This document shows, in pieces, positions 61,301-64,000 of a stretch of 64,000 nt of DNA. Under the pieces are notes generated by a model, which saw nothing but the letters and a program-made list of their open reading frames with translations, searched no databases and had not been told where the DNA came from. Every line of letters begins with the position of its first letter. The first letter of the stretch is position 1. Position numbers and translations under genes: made by a program. Source of the DNA: Asterias rubens (Eukaryota; Echinodermata; Asteroidea; Forcipulatida; Asteriidae); contig NC_047063.1 of assembly GCF_902459465.1 (NCBI RefSeq), positions 744,001 through 808,000 of the forward strand, written 5' to 3'.

Positions 61301-64000
61301 TGTAAATGAATCCCTTGCCATTTTTATTGTTGTCTTGAAAAAATAGTGTTCTATCTTCATTTATTGGTATACTGTTTATTTAAAGGGTAAGTTTATCAAC
61401 AAGGCAATCACTGAATCAGAAATCATCATTTATGTTGGACCAGTGAGAAGTGACGTAACCTTCATTGAAGAAACAGCCCTTGGTTGTATTTTACCCAAGG
61501 AGCAACCACCTGCAGGGGACTTCACCGGCCAAGACAAAGAGAGAGGTCTTCCTGTGGTCTGGGTAAGTCTTAAGAGAAACCTCTGTTGCCATAAAGAAAC
61601 AACCATCTGAACTACAATTCATGAGCCAAGACAAAGAGAGAGCGCTCCAGAAGAAACCTCTCTGTTGCTATTTATTCATGAAACAACCATCTGCCTAGAA
61701 CTTCAAGGGTCAAAACAAATGCAGAGGACTCCTCGTAGTCTGGGTAAGTCTTAAAAAAAATCTCAGTTGTGATCTACCAAATAAGAAACAACCATCTGAC
61801 AATGAGTTATTGCATTAAGACACATAGACAGGGCTTTCTTAAGTCTGGGCAAGTCGTAACACAAATCTTAGTTTTAAGTTAACACATTGTAGAATGAAAG
61901 AACCATTACAGAGTGCTTTCTGCATCTTGTAAGACAAAACTCACTTGGAACTCACTTGAGAAATAACCTCCTTATAAGAAGACTTTATGAAGTAAGATAA
62001 AGGGGTGAGATGACTCAAATCTCAGTTGTACTTATTCTGTGCAATTCTTAACATATTTTAATCTCCTTTTCAGGTGGTTCACAGCAACCTTGAGTTCCGC
62101 ATTGGTTACATCAAATATAGTTCAGCCATTTCAACTATTACTATTCTAGCGGTTATCGGAGCAGTGACTTTCATCATCTTGGTCTGCATAGTTATAGTCC
62201 TGACGATTAGGCTGAAGAGAGCCAGGCGAGATGCTGATCTTCTGGTCTTAAAGAAAGACCTTCTTGAAGATGTTAAGAAAGGTCAGAATTAAAGTTCACA
62301 GAATTTACTTTATTGATTATATGACCAGGGGACAATTTTTTAGTTGAAGCTGATAGTGATATATGCAGACAATTTGTGCTAAGCTAGGTTTCTCTGCTAA
62401 AAAGCACAAAGAAGTAGTAAATCAGTGACAAACATCGGCCCAAAAGCTGTTAAGCAGTTTTCTCTGCTAAGCAAAAAGAGCAATAAAAAAAAAAGATTGG
62501 GGCACCAGTTGCCACAACAACTTTATGAGATGTTGGCTGGCTACCTGTTTCTACTGAGCAAGTTTTATGTTCTAAGTAAGTTACAGTTCCAAAGCGGCTG
62601 TGCCTCACAGGGCAAATGAAGCTTTTAATAAAGATAATCAGTTTATCACATCCACATTGAACAGGATCATACTTTAATAACAATTTGAAAAACAGGACTC
62701 TCCCAGAGAAAATTTGACATTCTCCGATTGACAAGTGACGTTGAAGAGAGTGGGATGCCATTTGTGAGTCACCGTGACTATGCTACTAACATGCTGTTCA
62801 TTGGACAAGAGGTTCGACCAACCACAACAGATCAAGAGGTAACATTGATCAACACAAGAGACTGCAAGATCCTCTGAATCAGAGACCTGTCATTAAGTCC
62901 GATGAAGTAGGATCTTGAGTAATAATTTAATAATCTATGAACTTATTATTGCGCTCTCTCCAGGACCAGCCTGTTCGAGAGCGCATAACAATTTAACACA
63001 ATACCAGTAAAAAAAATTTAAATTATGAAAATTAATCCATACGAAAACAATCAAATGCGAAATTGCATAAAAAATCCATTAAAAAGTTACAGTTATCCAT
63101 TAAAAAAGTTACAGCAAATAACAAAAATCCATATCTCAAGTCTATACTCCCAAGGGTCAGGTGCAGGGCCTAATTTCATAGAGCTACTCTAGGCAGAAAG
63201 TTCTCTTGTAAGCAGAGAACACTGCTTACAAAATCCCCGCTTAGCAAGAATGAGCAGGAAAGCAGTCACAAATTGTATGCGATAATAGTATTTTGGCTGG
63301 TAACTTTATTCTGGTAAGCATAATTTAGTTTTGCTCAGCTTATTTTTGTGCTAAAGCAGCTCTATAAAAATGGGCCCTGTTTCTAGAGTCCTTAATAAAA
63401 GTGAATCTGACGTCAGGTTGCCAGACCACTTGACTTATTTATAAACTCTTTCTCAGGAACCACAGTTGACAACAAACCATCACATGCTAAATATAACTTT
63501 TGCTGCAAATCTTTATCCTGACCAGTAATTCTACTCATGACTTAGTCCTTTGAATTCCTGTTTTGAAAATCTTCAAAAGTGGTGACACCAAACACCAAGG
63601 GCCAATTTCACAAAAAGCTTTGTGTGTGAGAATCTTATTAATTACTCAGCACAGTGTAATGATGCAATTCAATTCACACCTAGATGTACTCTAGTGTTTT
63701 GTGAAATTGAACGCAAGGACTCAACAAAAGGAACAACACCAAATCCAAAGTATTTACTATATAACCCCTTCCAAAGAAACAGTAAAGTTAGAGCAAAATG
63801 CAAACAGCAAACAAACCTCACCAAATAAAGGAAATACAGAAATTTATCAGAGTGATCAACATTGTTGCACCTTTAACTGTTGAATTTAAAATTTGATGCT
63901 TAGGAACCATATTGCAGTTTGTCTAAAAATCATTCATTTTTCATTCTGTGCATAGTACGGTGAACATGCTATGGTTGAAGAAGCCATGATGATGTTCTCT
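33183..64000 (+). CDS. Plexin gene cluster: alternative Sema first exons plus one constant body, 3' end outside window
   Basis: Plexin receptor locus. Six alternative first-exon blocks (starts 33183, 36900, 39356, 42706, 47098, 50270) precede one set of shared exons: 52141-52249 or 52294-52402, then 53131-53219, 54024-54152, 54261-54376, 54518-54650, 54872-55025, 55116-55215, 55491-55608, 55824-55958, 56953-57048, 57172-57280, 57935-58116, 58387-58541, 58991-59108, 59415-59551, 59725-59889, 60537-60672, 60798-61034, 61386-61562, 62074-62281, 62696-62838 and 63956 onward. Phases match at every junction. Each intact cassette ends in phase 0 with a GTGAGT donor and has no downstream exons of its own, so it must splice to the shared body if used. 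Domain order: Sema, PSI1, IPT1, PSI2, IPT2, PSI3, IPT3 and further IPTs, transmembrane, start of the cytoplasmic GAP. Use of the cassettes as alternative first exons is inferred. Confidence 0.85.
35960..36048 (+). other. Putative noncoding 5' exon, type II cassettes (copy upstream of B)
   Basis: Conserved block (GTCAACCTTTTCTGTCATTC...CAACCTGATCGCAGACGA) ending AAAG|GTAAGA. Copies end at 42212 and 46268. The left limit is arbitrary. Conservation may only reflect recent duplication. Confidence 0.4.
36152..36550. mobile_element. MITE, TTTAAAGGCAGTGGACAC family (upstream of cassette B)
   Basis: Inside the putative type II 5' intron. The same insertion is present upstream of E (46373-46769) but absent at the equivalent site upstream of D (near 42318). 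Confidence 0.65.
36758..36899 (+). other. Putative 5' UTR exon part of cassette B (after a conserved 3' splice site)
   Basis: TGTGTTTTTTTCAG|AAACTTGCGAGA is conserved upstream of cassettes B (36758), D (42522) and E (46960), and a matching donor GGTTTTA(A/C)AG|GTAAGA is conserved at 36049, 42213 and 46269. This suggests a noncoding first exon ending at 36048, 42212 and 46268, spliced to the cassette exon. The transcription start is not identified. Confidence 0.5.
36900..38072 (+). CDS. Sema cassette B (intact alternative first exon, type II upstream)
   Basis: 391 codons from the ATG at 36900, chosen because it matches the other cassettes; the open frame extends upstream without another ATG. 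The signal peptide is one residue longer (GLFLSSVVSA). It ends CCGATG|GTGAGT in phase 0, a different 3' end from A and C. The hypervariable region reads YATEEVGYTEIPP...STDGLLISPSGTGYSSSTAFD, nearly identical to the F half of the fused cassette. A noncoding 5' exon appears to be spliced on at 36758. Confidence 0.9.
38945..39355 (+). promoter_or_regulatory. Type I cassette upstream block (copy C)
   Basis: Same block as before cassette A, with TGTATAGTTTAAAAT and the GAGAGATCTTTCTCCAGCC segment. It is nearly identical to the G copy, less so to A. Confidence 0.35.
39356..40516 (+). CDS. Sema cassette C (intact alternative first exon, type I upstream)
   Basis: 387 codons, start MDAQRSHVTILL, same signal peptide. 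It ends TTACCA|GTGAGT in phase 0. The hypervariable region is the most divergent of the intact ones: the EVGY segment is replaced by SDEVWCIPP (adding a cysteine) and the loop reads APYPGSSSSVALGFSYNRNP. Elsewhere it is almost identical to A. The 3' flank to about 42.2 kb is a close copy of the flank of A (34350-36150). Confidence 0.9.
41747..41944 (+). other. Repeated small ORF in the flank between cassettes C and D
   Basis: 65-codon frame starting MERLRQSCVYWNIDREQRVQ and ending RFMFYVNNQ. A copy at 45778-45975 differs at a few residues. The copy near 35579-35757 (upstream of B) has a deletion and different start residues. AATAAA follows about 60 bp after the stop. It lies upstream of the putative type II 5' exon donor. 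Not recognised; it may be an upstream ORF, a tiny gene or chance. Confidence 0.25.
42706..43850 (+). pseudogene. Sema cassette D (disabled: stop codon and frameshift)
   Basis: Starts like the others at 42706, with ECLILL in the signal peptide. The frame ends at TAA 42955-42957, where other cassettes read TACAGACTGG. About 80 bp later, near 43041, four bases are missing (ACTACTTATATAG versus ACTACAATAAAATCCTG), so the remaining Sema (43071-43850) is in another frame. The distal part keeps a good TTACCA|GTGAGT donor and a strongly diverged hypervariable segment (EGSLLAALDGNTFSSVVPF, then SEYLDSY). It has a type II upstream region but a type I 3' end and flank, so it looks recombinant. Confidence 0.85.
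44216..45297. mobile_element. Foldback-like insertion with inverted minisatellite arms
   Basis: Left arm 44228-44512 is a tandem array of a roughly 16-bp unit CTATGTTCCGACACCC with variants. Right arm 45116-45285 is the same unit in inverse orientation (GGGTGTCGGAACATAG). The spacer is about 600 bp. TACGTA occurs at both outer edges. Comparison with the empty flank after cassette A (CGTGTATACATAAAGC, near 34710) shows the block is an insertion between cassettes D and E. The architecture resembles foldback transposons. No transposase is seen. Confidence 0.6.
45778..45975 (+). other. Repeated small ORF in the flank between cassettes D and E
   Basis: Second intact copy (MERLRQSGVYWNIDREQRVQ). 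Conservation with the first copy is expected from recent duplication and does not by itself show coding. Confidence 0.25.
46373..46769. mobile_element. MITE, TTTAAAGGCAGTGGACAC family (upstream of cassette E)
   Basis: Near-identical to the copy upstream of cassette B and at the same relative position, so it was carried along by duplication. Confidence 0.65.
47098..49071 (+). pseudogene. Fused Sema cassettes E and F (one internal stop)
   Basis: Cassette E runs normally from MEAQRSHVTILL to ...NAEDMVL. There an extra three bases create an in-frame TAA at 48091-48093, followed in the same frame by AVFAKNEGADGTSDVPID. At about 48150 the sequence jumps to RLDSSLILIQNVSTCQELGE, the middle of another cassette (F), which continues to CTGATG|GTGAGT at 49071. 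The fused exon is 658 codons and in frame apart from the TAA. E has an inserted GEGTSGTEQ after LFRP. F resembles B in its hypervariable part and 3' end. It looks like the product of unequal recombination within exons; the stop makes it probably non-functional. Confidence 0.85.
49399..49648. mobile_element. 250-bp insertion upstream of cassette G
   Basis: Absent from the otherwise matching flank upstream of cassette C (near 38766). Flanked by ACCCCT at 49393-49398 and 49649-49654. The interior has a hairpin CCATAGAGCTAT..ATAGCTCTATGG and an ACGACTTGTCATCAAGTCT end. Confidence 0.65.
49860..50269 (+). promoter_or_regulatory. Type I cassette upstream block (copy G)
   Basis: Almost identical to the copy before cassette C, consistent with a recent duplication; it precedes the MITE-broken cassette G. 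Confidence 0.35.
50270..51576 (+). pseudogene. Sema cassette G (interrupted by a 145-bp MITE)
   Basis: The cassette nearest the constant exons. It starts MDAQRSHVTILLAVRLILLG and is open to about 50790, where a 145-bp inverted-repeat element plus a 4-bp duplication (CCAG) breaks the PGPDGGDW motif. The ORF then stops at 50813-50815. Beyond the element the rest of Sema is intact (GPDGGDWLYVAVTYSNEVGY...) to TTTCCA|GTAAGT at 51576. Smaller differences: a residue lost in GEECDIF, and GFGESSVGLIAPG shortened. It would be coding only if the element were removed as an intron, for which no good donor/acceptor was seen. Confidence 0.85.
50793..50937. mobile_element. 145-bp MITE inside Sema cassette G
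   Basis: Terminal inverted repeats GGCCGATTTCACAAAG / CTTTGTGAAATCGGCC, flanked by CCAG (50789-50792, 50938-50941). Removing the element and one CCAG restores the reading found in other cassettes. Confidence 0.85.
52141..52249 (+). CDS. Plexin exon 2a (alternative Sema exon)
   Basis: 109 nt, phase 0 in, phase 1 out: IGPDMFLCHVFEGDTIIYRN...ASNAVLELSG. The acceptor is TATTGTCTAG and the donor CAG|GTACAT. It matches the plexin region around GLDM..PLGG..V.G. The intron to exon 2b is only 44 nt, and including both exons would shift the frame. Confidence 0.85.
52294..52402 (+). CDS. Plexin exon 2b (alternative Sema exon)
   Basis: 109 nt with the same phases and an aligned sequence: VSPDMFLCHHFENSNPVYKY...SSNAVLELSG. 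The acceptor is TTCTATTTCTAG and the donor CAG|GTATTA. It is a tandem duplicate of exon 2a with about a third of residues changed, mostly between FLCH and AKGI. Confidence 0.85.
52609..52965. mobile_element. MITE, TTTAAAGGCAGTGGACAC family (intron after exon 2b)
   Basis: Starts TTTAAAGGCAGTGGACAC and ends GTGTCAAGTGTCTTTAAA; lies in the intron between exons 2b and 3. Confidence 0.65.
53131..54152 (+). CDS. Plexin exons 3-4 (end of Sema domain)
   Basis: Exon 3 is 53131-53219 (DTLMSSIITTTEMTHTVAII) and exon 4 is 54024-54152 (VHIQSKTSARLYERVDLDIT...ILTEQK). Lengths of 89 and 129 nt match the left gene exactly. Exon 3 closes the phase-1 junction from either exon 2. Confidence 0.88.
54261..54650 (+). 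CDS. Plexin exons 5-6 (PSI domain 1)
   Basis: Exons 54261-54376 and 54518-54650. Cysteine pattern FENCGQYTTCETCIG, DPYCGWC, CTLYSDC, typical of the PSI that follows Sema. The intron is 141 nt. The second exon ends VDPYNNLPITVTEQQ, linking to IPT1. Confidence 0.9.
54872..55215 (+). CDS. Plexin exons 7-8 (IPT domain 1)
   Basis: Exons 54872-55025 and 55116-55215: VTVSVEQLPDLLTNMTYECW, LRCVSPPDNRIPP, DDAVQVTLSIHSSETPVSF and FYFYECSTHTS. This is the plexin region between PSI1 and PSI2. The 90-nt intron is nearly identical to the left paralogue. Confidence 0.85.
55491..55608 (+). CDS. Plexin exon 11 region: PSI domain 2
   Basis: 118 nt. SCVSCVDSRWACDWCVFENR then CTHVSSTCSGDNEIIITGQN, the compact second PSI module. 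The acceptor TTTGTTGTAG and the donor AAC|GTAAGA are the same as in the left gene. Confidence 0.88.
55824..57280 (+). CDS. Plexin exons of IPT domain 2
   Basis: Exons 55824-55958 (SPKGPGSCPQLLAQNTKVLL), 56953-57048 (TSSFECSFDIEGIRQTTTAQ) and 57172-57280 (YTYTSTDEAELIVKLTIEWT). They correspond to the second plexin IPT, where a C-P-x-L segment follows PSI2 and a 'YEC.F.I.G' strand follows. The long 994-nt intron 55959-56952 shows no recognised element. Confidence 0.85.
57364..57640 (+). repeat. tRNA-derived SINE, family 2, with (CAAA)n tail
   Basis: A box TGGTCAAGTGG and B box GGTTCGATTCC, both good consensus. An unrelated body and a CAAACAAACAAACAAAC tail follow. It sits in the intron before PSI3 exon 57935. 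Confidence 0.75.
57935..58116 (+). CDS. Plexin exon: PSI domain 3
   Basis: 182 nt. ATLYKCGVLKPDCSRCVTAR, LECVWCNALCELRESC, ending NCPDPILQG. It differs from the left copy at only a few residues (ALC/AMC, NAN/NAS, LQG/LKG). Confidence 0.9.
58387..59108 (+). CDS. Plexin exons of IPT domain 3
   Basis: Exons 58387-58541 and 58991-59108. VYPLSGPIEGNTIVSVMGTD has the P.SGP..G.T.V.V.G signature of IPT/TIG repeats, followed by MIGDQQCHL and, after the intron, VSCLTQSRVESVVPVSLTVR. The intron carries a (GTTT)n microsatellite at about 58683-58730. Confidence 0.88.
58683..58730 (+). repeat. (GTTT)n microsatellite
   Basis: About eleven GTTT units in the intron between the two IPT3 exons. Confidence 0.85.
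59415..59889 (+). CDS. Plexin exons of IPT domain 4, joined by a GC-AG intron
   Basis: Exons 59415-59551 and 59725-59889. VPSITSFSPRFGPAAGGTRL is a clear IPT start; AFIGDKACNIKS joins VTETEAVCTSS. The frame is kept only if the first exon ends AAAAAG and the intron starts GCAAGT at 59552; using the GT four bases on gives a stop within six codons. So this is a non-canonical GC-AG intron. Confidence 0.85.
59915..60302. mobile_element. MITE, TTTAAAGGCAGTGGACAC family (intron before the last IPTs)
   Basis: Starts TTAAAGACAGAGGACACT and ends AGTGTCCTATGCCTTTAA; opposite orientation to the copy at 52609. Confidence 0.65.
60537..61562 (+). CDS. Plexin exons of the membrane-proximal IPT regions
   Basis: Exons 60537-60672 (GGREMVVRGTHLDTAQMASL), 60798-61034 (CAVEGSEFMRCTTPNITSAV, then FGFIMDGVSDLL and FFPDPEYDEF) and 61386-61562 (GKFINKAITESEIIIYVGPV, CILPKEQPP). 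The phrase 'F.F.MDGV..L' and the 'PDP.Y..F' motif are characteristic of the last plexin IPTs. Confidence 0.88.
62074..62281 (+). CDS. Plexin exon: transmembrane segment and juxtamembrane helix
   Basis: 208 nt. VVHSNLEFRIGYIKYSS precedes a hydrophobic span of about 24 residues (ISTITILAVIGAVTFIILVC and on), then RLKRARRDADLLVLKKDLLE, a basic stop-transfer followed by a heptad-like helix as in plexins. The exon is taken to end AAGAAAG|GTCAGA because this gives phase 1 to the next exon; read through, the frame stops at TAA 62290-62292, giving a receptor without a GAP domain. Confidence 0.85.
62696..64000 (+). CDS. Start of the plexin cytoplasmic GAP region (partial)
   Basis: Exon 62696-62838 reads SQRKFDILRLTSDVEESGMP then FVSHRDYATNMLFIGQEV, equivalent to the conserved GIPF.DYR.YA..VLFPG block that opens the plexin RasGAP-like domain. 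The last exon starts at 63956 after TTCTGTGCATAG (YGEHAMVEEAMMMFS, cut by the window edge). Family role: a Rap/Ras-type GAP activated by semaphorin binding, controlling adhesion and cytoskeleton. Catalytic arginines lie outside the window. Confidence 0.85.
63160..63380. repeat. Interspersed repeat, GGGCCTAATTTCATAGAGCTACT type (copy 3)
   Basis: CAGGGCCTAATTTCATAGAGC start and GCTCTATAAAAATGGGCCCTG end form inverted ends. In the intron before the last plexin exon. Confidence 0.55.

Overview
Eukaryotic, AT-rich, intron-rich and full of short interspersed repeats. No bacterial or viral gene organisation is visible. Plexin architecture, an ARL8 gene and tRNA-derived SINEs/MITEs point to a metazoan. 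The repeat style (hairpin MITEs, 'GGGCCCAATTTCATAGAGCTGCT'-type repeats) suggests a marine deuterostome invertebrate, perhaps an echinoderm. That taxonomic guess is inference only.

Layout. (1) About 0.58-11.74 kb, minus strand: a plexin-like receptor gene. The first coding exon (signal peptide plus most of the Sema domain) is at 10575-11744. Twelve further exons run leftwards through PSI1, IPT1, PSI2, IPT2 and PSI3; the rest lies beyond base 1. (2) About 11.8-25.8 kb: no convincing gene; SINEs, a dead LINE fragment, foldback and TIR elements. (3) 25.8-31.23 kb, minus strand: a complete six-exon ARL8-type small GTPase gene (187 aa). (4) 33.18-51.58 kb, plus strand: a tandem array of near-identical large Sema-encoding first exons ('cassettes' A-G; E and F fused), each set ending in a GT splice donor and with its own upstream region. 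(5) 52.14-64.0 kb, plus strand: one shared 'constant' plexin body that finishes Sema and continues through PSI1-IPT1-PSI2-IPT2-PSI3-IPT3+ to the transmembrane segment and the start of the cytoplasmic plexin GAP region, running off the right edge.

The notable system is a plexin locus built like a variable/constant cluster. Several alternative Sema first exons (A, B, C intact; D, E/F, G damaged) lie upstream of one set of constant exons. The cassettes are nearly identical except for a hypervariable stretch of about 75 residues in the middle of Sema. Immediately after them are two alternative versions of exon 2, equal in length and phase and only 44 nt apart, which by frame and spacing should be mutually exclusive. 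The minus-strand gene at the left is an inverted paralogue with a single cassette. It keeps one exon 2 and a decayed second one, and a transposon with a clean 6-bp target duplication has been inserted into what was a 35-nt intron between them. The cassettes look like products of duplication, unequal crossover and gene conversion, and could generate several receptor ectodomains with different ligand specificities. Expression and function are not shown by the sequence.
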